A DNA stretch of 64,000 nt, taken from positions 1 through 64,000 of the forward strand of contig NZ_CAJHBU010000013.1 in assembly GCF_904846715.1 (NCBI RefSeq), in the 5' to 3' direction. Numbering within the stretch: the first letter of the stretch is position 1; every line of letters begins with the position of its first letter. The translations under genes were made by a program, and so were the position numbers. The notes beneath the pieces were generated by a model. That model ran no database searches, was not told the DNA's origin, and saw only the letters and a list, made by a program, of their open reading frames with translations. The DNA is from Psychrobacter vallis (lineage in GTDB: Bacteria > Pseudomonadota > Gammaproteobacteria > Pseudomonadales > Moraxellaceae). This document shows positions 34,948 through 44,147 of this stretch, piece after piece.

Positions 34948-36048
34948 TTGACTGATTCCATGAGCCGCCGTATAAAGTTTGAATCATTGACGCCAGCACA
35001 GCTCAAAACCGTGTTAGGTGAATACAACAATCACATGAAATATATCCAAGAACGCCTCGATATCAAGATCATTCAGCGCCAAGGAGATTTTTGTCTCAGT
35101 GGCGATGTGACAGGTGTCGAGCGCGGTGAACGTATTATTTATAAGCTGGTAGATGAAGCACAAAACACCAAAGACATCAGTGCCGAAGAGCTGCATCTTA
35201 TCATCCAATCAAGCATCTCTCGCGATGAAGACATGGAAGCCGATGAGCAAAATGCAGCAAGCGTAGAAGATGAAAACGACTTAGAGGCTGCCGAATTTAC
35301 GCCCATTAGCTTACGCACACGCAAAGGTCGCATCGTTCCACGCGGTGGCAATCAACAACGTTATGTACAAAATGTTCTTAACTCTGACGTCTCATTTGGT
35401 ATTGGCCCTGCAGGTACTGGCAAAACTTACCTAGCAGTCGCTTGTGCCGTAGACATGCTTGAGCGCAATGAGATTGAGCGTATCTTACTGGTACGTCCAG
35501 CGGTAGAGGCAGGTGAAAAACTGGGCTTCTTACCGGGTGATTTAACGCAAAAAATCGATCCCTACTTGCGCCCATTATACGATGCGTTATATGAGATGAT
35601 CGGCGTTGAAAAAGTTGGCAAGTTGATTGAAAAACAAGTCATCGAAGTCGCACCACTTGCCTACATGCGCGGTCGTACCTTAAACAACTCCTTTGTCATT
35701 CTAGATGAAGCGCAGAACACTACGCCTGAACAGATGAAAATGTTTTTAACCCGTTTGGGTTTTGGCTCACGTGCCGTCATCACAGGTGACATCACGCAGG
35801 TCGATTTGCCTCGTGGTCACAAATCAGGATTGGCACAAGCAATGGAAATCTTAAAAGATATCGAAGAGATTCATATCACTAAGTTTGACTCAAAAGACGT
35901 GGTACGCCATCAATTGGTACAACAGATCGTTGAAGCTTATGACATCTTTGATAGTGAGCAATTGATACTAGAAGAAAGACGCAAATTTGAGCGCATCAAA
36001 GAGCAAGAACGCAGACAAGTGATCGCTAATGCTGCTGCTAAATTATAA
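34948..36048 (+). CDS. phoH: PhoH-family ATPase
   Basis: A 366-residue PhoH-like protein (YbeZ type) usually linked with YbeY in rRNA and RNA metabolism. An N-terminal domain of about 130 residues precedes Walker A 'FGIGPAGTGKTYLAVACAVDML' (about residues 150-171). 'PAVEAGEKLGFLPGDL' and Walker B 'NNSFVILDEAQNTTPEQMKMFLTR' follow. The start is TTG: AAGGA lies 7 bases before it, while the next ATG 12 bases on is badly spaced. The ybeY gene follows after 138 bp that include a terminator hairpin, so read-through may set the ratio of the two. Confidence 0.92.
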   Translation: MTDSMSRRIKFESLTPAQLKTVLGEYNNHMKYIQERLDIKIIQRQGDFCLSGDVTGVERGERIIYKLVDEAQNTKDISAEELHLIIQSSISRDEDMEADEQNAASVEDENDLEAAEFTPISLRTRKGRIVPRGGNQQRYVQNVLNSDVSFGIGPAGTGKTYLAVACAVDMLERNEIERILLVRPAVEAGEKLGFLPGDLTQKIDPYLRPLYDALYEMIGVEKVGKLIEKQVIEVAPLAYMRGRTLNNSFVILDEAQNTTPEQMKMFLTRLGFGSRAVITGDITQVDLPRGHKSGLAQAMEILKDIEEIHITKFDSKDVVRHQLVQQIVEAYDIFDSEQLILEERRKFERIKEQERRQVIANAAAKL

Positions 36049-36082
36049 ACTGGCAAAATTAATGTGCCAATTTTAAAATAAG

Positions 36083-36116
36083 AAAACCGGATTACTGCCT
36101 CGTAGTCCGGTTTTTT
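36083..36116 (+). terminator. Terminator between phoH and ybeY
   Basis: The stem AAAACCGGATTAC pairs with GTAGTCCGGTTTT (one G-T pair), and a run of six T ends the right arm. Located 35 bp after the phoH stop and 70 bp before ybeY. Confidence 0.82.
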
Positions 36117-36186
36117 ACTGCTGATTTTTTTAGATTTAATCTGAATAAAGCAATCAAAATATTTGAGACAATAAAAGGATAATGGC

Positions 36187-36795
36187 ATGAGTCAGTCTAA
36201 CAACGATGGCAACCACAATGCAGACGATGAGATCACAAGCAACAACGCCAGTCTAGCCGCACTCGATATCAACGCTACGGATAGTATTGATGACGATATA
36301 CTTGATACGTTTTATCATCATGACACCTTATTCCCTATCATGATAGCGACGTTAGATTATATGAATGAGCGCGTCAATCATGGGCTGACGCTGCCCTACT
36401 TCGTCGATATCGACCCTGCACGCTGGCAGGAAAAGTTTAAAGCGCTAGACATATATGTTACGGACGCTATTGAAGGGCGTGCATTGAATTTGGACGCTCG
36501 TGATAAAGATTATGCGACCAATATTTTGTCTTATCCAAGCGACTTACCTACTGCAATCATTGAGCTAATGCCCGTATTACCACTCGGTGAGCTCGTTATC
36601 TGCCATGAAGTCGTGGCGACCGAGGCTAAAGAGCAAAACAAAACCGTGACGCAGCATATTAGCCATTTATTGATACATGGCGTGCTGCATCTGCTCGGTT
36701 TTGATCATGAGCTTGGCCAAGCCGAACAAGATGAGATGGAACGTTTTGAAATCGAGATTTTGGCAAGTCTAAACCTGCCCAATCCTTATATTTAA
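36187..36795 (+). CDS. ybeY: Endoribonuclease YbeY (rRNA maturation factor)
   Basis: A 202-residue single-strand endoribonuclease needed for 16S rRNA 3'-end maturation and ribosome quality control. The zinc site is 'HLLIHGVLHLLGFDH' (about residues 160-174), matching H-x3-H-x5-H with Phe in place of the usual Tyr before DH. 'PVLPLGELVICHEVV' and 'TNILSYPSD' are conserved. An N-terminal extension of about 45 polar residues makes it longer than E. coli YbeY (155). AAGGATAATGGC precedes the ATG. Confidence 0.93.
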   Translation: MSQSNNDGNHNADDEITSNNASLAALDINATDSIDDDILDTFYHHDTLFPIMIATLDYMNERVNHGLTLPYFVDIDPARWQEKFKALDIYVTDAIEGRALNLDARDKDYATNILSYPSDLPTAIIELMPVLPLGELVICHEVVATEAKEQNKTVTQHISHLLIHGVLHLLGFDHELGQAEQDEMERFEIEILASLNLPNPYI

Positions 36796-36838
36796 AGCCT
36801 ATTAACCAAGCAGTTTTGATTGATCAGTCCTTGATTGA

Positions 36839-37714
36839 CTAGTCCTTGGTCATGGGTAGTTTTTGTGATTGACCCATTTGATTAATCATCTGATCTAACC
36901 CTTTTACATGGACACTACGCTGCGGGAATGGAATCTCAATTTTTTCGTCATCCAACGCGTGCTTAAATTGCTCTAGCAAATCACACTGCATCGTCCACCA
37001 GTCGGCATTGGTTGTCCAGACATTTAAGGTCAAATCCACAGAATTATCACCCAGACTGGTCACACGCACAATTGGCGCAGGGTCGGTAAAAGCCATCGTG
37101 TTATTTTTTGCCAAGCTCAGCATAACGTTTTTGGCGGTTTTGATGTCGGCATCGTAGCCAATACCAACCGTGATATCGACGCGGCGATTGGGCAACGCTG
37201 TATAATTGGTGACAGGTGAGGTCGTGATATCGCTATTTGGAATGATAATATCGTGATTGTTTATCGTCGTTAGATGGGTATTAACCAAAGTGATTTCCGT
37301 CACCGTACCCGTATAGCTGCTAATTTGCACATAATCACCCCGTACAAATGGGCGAAAAGTCACAATCATAATACCAGCAGCAAAGTTAGACAGCTGATCT
37401 TTCAGTGACAAACCAATGGCTACTGCTGCGCCGCCTAATATCGCGACGACTGACGTGGTCTGTACGCCAACTTTGCTCAAAGCTGCCAAAGCAACCACAA
37501 CCAACAAAACACCATACAACAGACGGCCCAAAAAGCTAGCAACGGTGTCATCTAAGCGCCCGCGCACCATAACCTTATGGGCAACGCTCACCGCCTTTTT
37601 GGCCAGCCAAAGCCCAATGACGAATATTAATATCGCCAACAAAACTTTCATGGCCAAGCTTAACGCATTATTGGTTAGGGTGGCGACATCTACGGTAAAA
37701 CCTAAAAATTCCAT
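36839..37714 (-). CDS. mscS: MscS-family small-conductance mechanosensitive channel
   Basis: A 291-residue inner-membrane channel that opens under hypo-osmotic stress. Three membrane segments occupy residues about 15-110; the pore helix TM3 is 'VVAILGGAAVAIGLSLKDQLSNFAAGIMIV' with the Ala/Gly pattern of MscS. The beta domain follows with 'FRPFVRGDYVQISSYTGTVTEITLVNTHLTTINNHDIIIPNSDI'. Length is close to E. coli MscS (286). It is convergent with ybeY (43-bp gap). The C-terminus is slightly extended and polar. Confidence 0.93.
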   Translation of the reverse strand: MEFLGFTVDVATLTNNALSLAMKVLLAILIFVIGLWLAKKAVSVAHKVMVRGRLDDTVASFLGRLLYGVLLVVVALAALSKVGVQTTSVVAILGGAAVAIGLSLKDQLSNFAAGIMIVTFRPFVRGDYVQISSYTGTVTEITLVNTHLTTINNHDIIIPNSDITTSPVTNYTALPNRRVDITVGIGYDADIKTAKNVMLSLAKNNTMAFTDPAPIVRVTSLGDNSVDLTLNVWTTNADWWTMQCDLLEQFKHALDDEKIEIPFPQRSVHVKGLDQMINQMGQSQKLPMTKD

Positions 37715-37798
37715 ACTGACTCTTTATTCTATAAATGTAAGGATAAATTCATATTGATGAACGTTAATGTTCATTTCTTTAGCAATAAAAATCAACCA

Positions 37799-38686
37799 TT
37801 AATAAGTGACATCGACTTTGTCGCTATAACGATAAGTACGTATCAAACGTAACTCGACAATATCTTTCATATCCTCAGTAAATTCACCAAAAGGTGCTGC
37901 TTGGCGCACGGACTGCTTAGCCGCTTCATCTAATATCGTCGAATTTGAGCTTTCTAGCAGTCGAATGGCTTTAATGTTACCATCATTACTAATAATGACC
38001 ATCAGGCGCACATCACCAGTGATGCCTTGTGCTCGCGCTTGTACTGGATAATGCAGATTGCCAACGCGCTCAACATGCTCACGGAAAGTATCGATATAAT
38101 CAGCGGCCGCACCGCGCGTCGTCGAGTTGCTGTCCATCGTCACGACTTTCGACTTGGTTGCATAGACTTGCTGACGTTGAGAGAGTTGTGCTTCTAACGT
38201 TGCGATCTGTTTACGTAGCCGCTCTTCTTGTGCCATGATGTCATCTTTGGCTTGTTTGCTGTCGTTATCAGACTCAACCGTTGCTTGGCGCCAGCTTAAT
38301 GTGGTTCGCAGGTAGCTTTCTTGATAGCGCTGCTGACGAACTTGGCGCTGCAAATTAATGACGTCTTGCGTCTCACTCATTTGTTCAGCAGACAAAGGGC
38401 TGGTCTGATCGGTCTCTTGCCTTAATGTCTCTTGTATCGTGCCACCGCCTTCTTGTGAGGCGTTGGCAATAAAATGCGCGTCTTCATTTGGCTTCATGTT
38501 ATCTGTGAGCGCTTTTGCAACATCTTGCATCATGGCGGCGGGGTCTTTGCCCATCGAAAAGCTGATACCAAAAATAATCAGCACATGTATTGCAACGGCA
38601 ATAACAATAGCAACAGGCAAGCCAAAGTCACGTTTAGGGGCTTGTGCAGAAAAGTGGTAGCTTTGCGAGTCTTTGATATAAGCCAC
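37799..38686 (-). CDS. TonB-like energy transducer protein
   Basis: A 295-residue protein with one N-terminal membrane segment (LPVAIVIAVAIHVLIIFGISF, split at about residues 23-43). A periplasmic coiled-coil region rich in Gln, Glu and Arg follows (about residues 105-175), then a TonB C-terminal domain ('VGNLHYPVQARAQGITGDVRLMVIISNDGNIKAIRLLESSNSTILDEAAKQSVRQAAPF', in successive pieces). It lacks the Pro-rich linker of classical TonB and no exbB/exbD is adjacent. It may therefore serve a dedicated receptor or an envelope structural role. Confidence 0.8.
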   Translation of the reverse strand: MAYIKDSQSYHFSAQAPKRDFGLPVAIVIAVAIHVLIIFGISFSMGKDPAAMMQDVAKALTDNMKPNEDAHFIANASQEGGGTIQETLRQETDQTSPLSAEQMSETQDVINLQRQVRQQRYQESYLRTTLSWRQATVESDNDSKQAKDDIMAQEERLRKQIATLEAQLSQRQQVYATKSKVVTMDSNSTTRGAAADYIDTFREHVERVGNLHYPVQARAQGITGDVRLMVIISNDGNIKAIRLLESSNSTILDEAAKQSVRQAAPFGEFTEDMKDIVELRLIRTYRYSDKVDVTY

Positions 38687-39072
38687 AATAGGTCTCAGGT
38701 TGATGAGGATAAATTAAGCAAAAAGTAAGCGCTATCATAACATGACAGAGAATTATGCTGCTAGCATAACCATAGATGACTCATGCTAACCCATTTATGC
38801 ACCATTTCTAACCTTTGGGTCATTTATTAAAAAAACGAATAGCCAAAAATGTTATAAAACACGCATCATAATATTAGGGCGTGTTTTTAACGTCAGTTTC
38901 CAAATGAGTTGACACAAAATACCTGTGTTTACTTTGAAGTTCTCGTATTTGATATATACTGTTTTATAGTAGGCGTATTGATGCGACCTAGTATGAGCAA
39001 ATATAAATAGGTAATAGGCCTTGTTGAGGCGACCTAGTCAATGACGACCCTATCATCATAAGGATAATAAGT
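38687..39072. other. Divergent intergenic region between the TonB-like gene and the orphan gene
   Basis: A 386-bp stretch without a gene. AAAACACGC (38856-38864) and GCGTGTTTT (38879-38887) form a perfect 9-bp inverted repeat with a 14-base loop. Further right, TTGAAG at 38934-38939 and TATACT at 38955-38960 are weak promoter-like hexamers. A 10-bp direct repeat GCGACCTAGT occurs near 38985 and 39032. The role of these is unknown. Confidence 0.5.
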
Positions 39073-39876
39073 TTGAGTGGCTTTGATAACATGAGTGATA
39101 ATTTGAATAATAATGTGAATAATTCAGAAAACTTTGATGAGTTTTTTGAAAATATGGGCTATCGTTTTGATGAGTCATTTAGTGATGGCTGGGAGCGGCT
39201 CACGCAGTCTATCAAACAGATATATAACAAAACTGCCGATAAGTTTGAAGACGAACTTGCGCTACCCGTGGCCCAAAAGTACGTCAATGATGCATTGCAA
39301 AAGTTCGTGACTGATAATGTAAAAGCCATTTTAGAGTTACGCGTTGAGATGCATGACGGCTGGTTTCGTCTATACTGTACGGTCGATGCCAGTGGTATTT
39401 ATGCTGAGGTGGCCAGTAATTTTAGTTTGGTTCATGTACAGCTTGATCGCAATGTTCAACGCTTTGTCTTTGGTCAGCAAACTTATACTGATGTCCTGAA
39501 CCTACGCTGTGAATCTTTTCTTAAACGCCAAGGTATCAAGCTGTTTATCTGGTTCAACCACAGCGTCCTCAAAAAAGATCCGTTAGGGTTTATTTTGTCT
39601 TATATCAATATTGCTCGCGCAAAAGATGAAGTCATTTATCTCGATATCAATCGCTGGCTTAAAAGTAATAATAAAATTATCAGTACCTTGCATAAGGTTC
39701 AAGTGAACTATGGTGAGCTTGAAGAAGAACAGCTTATCTTAAAGGCGCAAATCAATTATCGGGATTTGTTATCAGCAAATAGCAACGAAGACATCATTAA
39801 CGATGATGATGAGCCTGAGCTGATGCAAGGTCCTATCAATCCGATAGACGATGCGACTGAACCAAGCCAAGTGTAA
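39073..39876 (+). CDS. Unrecognised cytoplasmic protein
   Basis: A 267-residue protein I do not recognise. It has no signal peptide or membrane segment. The first 30 residues are Asn/Asp-rich. Residues about 75-215 look like a folded alpha/beta domain ('FVTDNVKAILELRVEMHDGWFRLYCTVDASGIYAEVASNFSLVHVQLDRN' in pieces), and the last 45 are acidic. The start is TTG, with AAGGA 7 bases upstream; ATG at 39091 is an alternative without a ribosome site. It is a single gene ending at a strong shared terminator. 'VDASGIYAEVASNFSLVHVQL' has a regular alternating pattern like a beta sheet. Confidence 0.75.
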   Translation: MSGFDNMSDNLNNNVNNSENFDEFFENMGYRFDESFSDGWERLTQSIKQIYNKTADKFEDELALPVAQKYVNDALQKFVTDNVKAILELRVEMHDGWFRLYCTVDASGIYAEVASNFSLVHVQLDRNVQRFVFGQQTYTDVLNLRCESFLKRQGIKLFIWFNHSVLKKDPLGFILSYINIARAKDEVIYLDINRWLKSNNKIISTLHKVQVNYGELEEEQLILKAQINYRDLLSANSNEDIINDDDEPELMQGPINPIDDATEPSQV

Positions 39877-39900
39877 AACACACTAACTTTCGCCTCATAT

Positions 39901-39949
39901 AAAAACGCGGTATCCAAAAAACAATTGTCTTTTGGATACCGCGTTTTTT
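39901..39949. terminator. Bidirectional terminator between orphan gene and fpr
   Basis: The 19-bp perfect stem AAAAACGCGGTATCCAAAA / TTTTGGATACCGCGTTTTT, with A-run and T-run on either side, serves both convergent genes. Confidence 0.92.
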
Positions 39950-39986
39950 CAAAAAATTCTGCTGTAGACTCATATCAATAAAATAA

Positions 39987-40829
39987 CTACCAATAATTTT
40001 CTACCGCAATGTTGCCTTCACCGCGTCGATTCATCACCAGTCCCAGCGTTTTTAACGTCTCTTTTGTGTCTTCCACCATATCTGGATTGCCACATAGCAT
40101 GACATGGGTGCTATCAATATCTAACGACATTCCTACTCGCTCTTGTAATGTGTCCTCTAGCAGTAGCTTTGGCAGACGTTCTTTCAATGCCCCTTCAACA
40201 GGCTCGCGTGTGACAATTGGAATAAAGATTAATGTTGCTGGATTGTCTACTAATGAGCCAAAATCTTCCTGTAGGCTTTCGATTTTCTCTATATAAGCCA
40301 GCTCTTCTAGCGAACGTGCACTATAAGCCAATACAATGGTTTCGTAATCTTCCCATGTTTTTAGGTCTTGGAGCATCGATAAGAATGGCGCAAGACCGGT
40401 TCCTGTCGCGAGCAACCATAAGTCTTTGGGCAATGGTTTTTGATAACGCGCCAACGTCAAAAACCCAAACGGCAGCGTATTAAGCAGCAACTCATCCCCT
40501 ATTTGCAAGTGTTGCAATTGCGAGGTAAATGCACCATCAGGGATAACGATAGAGAAAAACTCTAACACTTCATCAAAGGGTGAGGAAACGATGGAATAAG
40601 CACGAAAGATGTCTTCATTCAGTGCGGCATTCAGCTTGTCATCAATGGCTGCACTAGATATTTCGTCTTGCTGCTTATAATGCTGTAGCTGACTGGGATT
40701 GACGCCCAGACGTACGAATTGCCCTGCCGTAAACTTAAAGCTATCGGGACGACTGACGGTAAAACTAAACAGATTTGGCGTCCATGTGGTTTTACTGAGC
40801 ACCGTTACTTTTTGAATATTGTCACTCAT
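39987..40829 (-). CDS. fpr: Ferredoxin/flavodoxin-NADP+ reductase
   Basis: A 280-residue FAD enzyme that exchanges electrons between NADPH and ferredoxin or flavodoxin. The FAD-binding part has 'FTAGQFVRLGV' and 'RAYSIVSSPFDEVLEFFSIVIPDGAFTSQL'. The NADP-binding part has 'LLATGTGLAPFLSMLQDL' and 'VMLCGNPDMVEDTKETL'. The C-terminus 'IAVENYW' is the short aromatic end of the bacterial subclass. An insert of about 20 residues (QLQHYKQQDEISSAAIDDKL) follows the first FAD segment. It is downstream of the nuo operon but separated from it by a terminator. Confidence 0.92.
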   Translation of the reverse strand: MSDNIQKVTVLSKTTWTPNLFSFTVSRPDSFKFTAGQFVRLGVNPSQLQHYKQQDEISSAAIDDKLNAALNEDIFRAYSIVSSPFDEVLEFFSIVIPDGAFTSQLQHLQIGDELLLNTLPFGFLTLARYQKPLPKDLWLLATGTGLAPFLSMLQDLKTWEDYETIVLAYSARSLEELAYIEKIESLQEDFGSLVDNPATLIFIPIVTREPVEGALKERLPKLLLEDTLQERVGMSLDIDSTHVMLCGNPDMVEDTKETLKTLGLVMNRRGEGNIAVENYW

Positions 40830-40888
40830 GATGATTCACTCACTTATTATTTATACTTATACTTAAACTTTTTAAATGATACAAACGA

Positions 40889-40930
40889 AAAGATGCGCCA
40901 AGCTTATCACAAAGCTGGCGCATCTTGGTT
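40889..40930 (-). terminator. Terminator of the nuo operon
   Basis: Read leftward, AAGATGCGCCAGCTT pairs with AAGCTTGGCGCATCTT (one-base bulge) and is followed by a T-rich stretch (TTTTCGTTT). It lies 110 bp after the nuoN stop and 60 bp before the fpr start. Confidence 0.82.
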
Positions 40931-41038
40931 TTCTGACAGTAATAATAGAACAATAACCACATATAAGCAGCGGCAACTTATCTCATGTCTTTTATGACAA
41001 AACCACCAAACATGACAGTTCTACCAAATATCACAACC

Positions 41039-42517
41039 TTACCAAATACGAGCCAAACTTGCGAACTCAATCATACTGTTTGGCAAGACACCGAAGAAGA
41101 CGATAATTACGGTCACGGCAATGACCATGATACCGCCAGTACGAATACCCCATTGCTTAGAAACATCAAACTCAATGAATTGCTTAGGACGCTTGAATAG
41201 CGTGAGCATGACGCGCAGGTAATAGAATAAACCAATCGCACTACCCAAGATAATCATCCCTGCCAAGAACCAGTTGGTACCTTGTACTGCAGCCAATATG
41301 GCAAATAGCTTAGTGATAAAGCCTGCCGTCAACGGAATCCCTGCCAATGACAACATCATAATCGTCATGACAGCGGTTAATACTGGACGACGCCAAAATA
41401 GCCCCTGATAATGAGTCAACTCATCCGCTTCTCCAGACAAGCGATACGGACTAGACATCAACGTCACGACCCCAAAAGCCCCAATAGAAGTAAAGGCATA
41501 AATGGCCATGTACATACTAGAGATACTATCAGCTGCTGTACCGATACTGACAATGACGATCAACACATAACCCATGTGCGCAATCGAAGAGTAACCCAAT
41601 AGACGTTTGAGACTCGTTTGACGTACCGCCAACAAGTTACCCACCAAAATCGATAATGTCGCCATCACCATCAATAACATCTGTACCGATGGTAATGCCA
41701 ATAAAGACGTATCTATCAAGAATCGAACTGCCAACGCCATCATGGCAACTTTGGATACCGATGCTAAAAATGTTGCGATGGGCGCTGGTGCACCTTCGTA
41801 AACATCGGGCGTCCACATATGAAAAGGCGCAGCAGACAGTTTAAAGGCGATACCGAACATCATCATCGCCGCCCCAAGTATCAACAGTGGCGACTCAAAG
41901 AGATTACCCAATACCATACTAATAGGTTTGAACGCAAGCGAGCCTACTTCTGCGTAAATAAAGGCCATACCCATTAATAATGTTGCAGATGCCGTTGCAG
42001 ACAATACCAAGTATTTTAGCCCCGACTCAAGCGAGCGGTTGCGCATATAAGTATAAGACAATAGGCCATAAAGTGGCACCGAAAGCATCTCTAAACTCAT
42101 AAAGAACGATGCCATATGTTGAGCACTTACCATGAGCAGCGCGCCAATGGTCGATAACAACATGAGCAAATACAGCTCATCTTTATTGTCTTTTATATTG
42201 ATCAAGTACGCATAAGATAGCGTACAACATGCCAATGCACAGATAAAAATAACCACCATATTGAACTGAGCAAAATTATCAATAACAAATAATTGCTCAG
42301 CATTTGGCGCGATGGCACCACTCTCGATGACACCAGCCATTTGCCCAATTAAGGTAAACAGGCCAATATTTAAACCGACGACCGTGACCGTACCAGTAAC
42401 TATATGTGAGCGTTTAACTGCGATAGCAATCATGACAACCAACACCGTAATAACAACGGCAATAATTGGTGCATAAGGCAGCAACCCCATCAAATCATTC
42501 ATCGTAATCTCATTCAT
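41039..42517 (-). CDS. nuoN: NADH-quinone oxidoreductase subunit N
   Basis: A 492-residue antiporter-like membrane subunit of complex I, one of three proton-translocating modules. About 14 helices are visible as hydrophobic runs. 'FKLSAAPFHMWTPDVYEGAPAPIATFLASVSKVAMMALAVR' contains the conserved Lys residues of the channel, and 'LLGYSSIAHMGYVLI' is a further family signature. Length matches E. coli NuoN (485). It is the last gene of the operon, 3 bp after nuoM. Confidence 0.96.
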   Translation of the reverse strand: MNEITMNDLMGLLPYAPIIAVVITVLVVMIAIAVKRSHIVTGTVTVVGLNIGLFTLIGQMAGVIESGAIAPNAEQLFVIDNFAQFNMVVIFICALACCTLSYAYLINIKDNKDELYLLMLLSTIGALLMVSAQHMASFFMSLEMLSVPLYGLLSYTYMRNRSLESGLKYLVLSATASATLLMGMAFIYAEVGSLAFKPISMVLGNLFESPLLILGAAMMMFGIAFKLSAAPFHMWTPDVYEGAPAPIATFLASVSKVAMMALAVRFLIDTSLLALPSVQMLLMVMATLSILVGNLLAVRQTSLKRLLGYSSIAHMGYVLIVIVSIGTAADSISSMYMAIYAFTSIGAFGVVTLMSSPYRLSGEADELTHYQGLFWRRPVLTAVMTIMMLSLAGIPLTAGFITKLFAILAAVQGTNWFLAGMIILGSAIGLFYYLRVMLTLFKRPKQFIEFDVSKQWGIRTGGIMVIAVTVIIVFFGVLPNSMIEFASLARIW

Positions 42518-42520
42518 GAC

Positions 42521-44146
42521 TTAACGTGCCTCCATTGCATCAAGCAGTTGCAGGGCATCTACTTGTGTCACTTGACTGTATACATACGCATTGTTAATCC
42601 ACTGCATAGCATGACTTGACGTATCCAAAAATGGCTGTGGATATAATCCAAGCCATACCAACCCAGCTGCTAGCATCAATAACAACGACAGCTCACGTTT
42701 GCCCAAATCTTTTAATTTACGCGGTGGCAAACCATGTGATTTGGTTTCTTGCTCTGCTACTGCTGCAATATTGTTTTCACCAAATAAGGCGCGATGAATC
42801 AGAATAAGTGAGTATAGCCCTGCAAGTACCAAACTAAATGTGGCAAATACCACAAACACCGGATACTGGGCGAAGGCACCAAATAAAATCATAAATTCGC
42901 CAATGAAGTTACCTGTACCTGGAATACCTAGCAGTGCCGCACAGAAGAACATCAATATCGGCGCATAGTAGCGAAACTGTCCCCACATACCACCCATCAA
43001 AGTCAAATCGCGTGTATGCAGACGCTCATATAACTGACCTGCCATGATAAACAATGCCGCCGAGCTTAAGCCATGTGCGAGCATCTGAATCATGAGACCT
43101 TGTAAACTGAGCAATGTTCCAGCATAAATAGCCAAGACCACAAAACCCATATGCGAGATACTGGTATAAGCAAGCAAACGCTTCATATCCGTCTGCATAA
43201 AGGCCAGCCATGCCCCGTAGAAAATACCAATCGTCCCTAAAGTCATGGCAATGGGTGCAAAATCTTGTGACGCTGCTGGAAATAATGGCAAAACAAAGCG
43301 AATCAAACCATAAGCAGCCGTCTTAATAAGTACACCTGCCAAATCCACCGAACCTGCTGTCGGTGCCTGCGCGTGCGCATCTGGCAACCAGCCATGGAAA
43401 GGAATAATTGGCAATTTAACGGCAAAACCAATAAAGAAGCACAACATGATGGGATATTCCCAGCCGCCAAGTGACGTACCGAGCAAGTCATTATAGTTAA
43501 AGCTCACCATACCTTTTTGTGCGTAGCTAATAATGACCAATATCAATATACCAACGAGCATGATTAGCCCAGACGCTTGGGTATAAATAAAGAACTTGGT
43601 TGCTGCGTATTCTTTGGTCTTACCAACGACATCATGACCCCAAATCGCGATCAAGAAGTAAATAGGAACCAGCATCATCTCCCAAAAGAAGAAGAACAAG
43701 AACATATCGATGGCTAAGAAAACACCGATGACACCGCCCAAACTCCATAGCAGGTTCAAATGGAAGAAGCCAACACGGCGCTGAATCTCATTCCACGAAC
43801 ACGCAACAGCTGCTACGCCAAGCAGTCCCGTCAACGCCACCATCATCAGCGACAACCCATCTAACGCCAAATGGAAGCTGATACCAAAACTCGGTATCCA
43901 CGGCACGCTGAATTCAGCAACCCAAGGCACATTTGCGTCTGGCGCAATCACTTGCTTACTCATGCCACTAAAGTCACCGTACTGCCACAGCACTAATGAC
44001 AGCACAAAGGTCAACGTCATACCGATCAAGGCAATCCAGCGCGGCAGACGTTTATTAAATCGCTCTACCAACCAACATAGCAACCCTGCAATAAAAGGAA
44101 TTGCAATCAATGCTGGTAGCATCCACGTTTGTTGTAACTCAATCAT
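42521..44146 (-). CDS. nuoM: NADH-quinone oxidoreductase subunit M
   Basis: A 541-residue antiporter-like membrane subunit of complex I. Signatures include 'FFWEMMLVPIYFLIAIWG' with the conserved Glu, 'GFAVKLPIIPFHGWLPDAHAQAPTAGSVDLAGVLIKTAAYGLIRF', and 'LAYTSISHMGFVVLAIY'. Slightly longer than E. coli NuoM (509), with the extra residues near the C-terminus. One base separates it from nuoL. Confidence 0.96.
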   Translation of the reverse strand: MIELQQTWMLPALIAIPFIAGLLCWLVERFNKRLPRWIALIGMTLTFVLSLVLWQYGDFSGMSKQVIAPDANVPWVAEFSVPWIPSFGISFHLALDGLSLMMVALTGLLGVAAVACSWNEIQRRVGFFHLNLLWSLGGVIGVFLAIDMFLFFFFWEMMLVPIYFLIAIWGHDVVGKTKEYAATKFFIYTQASGLIMLVGILILVIISYAQKGMVSFNYNDLLGTSLGGWEYPIMLCFFIGFAVKLPIIPFHGWLPDAHAQAPTAGSVDLAGVLIKTAAYGLIRFVLPLFPAASQDFAPIAMTLGTIGIFYGAWLAFMQTDMKRLLAYTSISHMGFVVLAIYAGTLLSLQGLMIQMLAHGLSSAALFIMAGQLYERLHTRDLTLMGGMWGQFRYYAPILMFFCAALLGIPGTGNFIGEFMILFGAFAQYPVFVVFATFSLVLAGLYSLILIHRALFGENNIAAVAEQETKSHGLPPRKLKDLGKRELSLLLMLAAGLVWLGLYPQPFLDTSSHAMQWINNAYVYSQVTQVDALQLLDAMEAR

Positions 44147-44147
44147 C

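Noticed and set aside
38873..38890. TAGGGCGTGTTTTT as a MITE remnant
   Set aside because: Match stops after about 10 bases; it is better explained as the right arm of a local inverted repeat.
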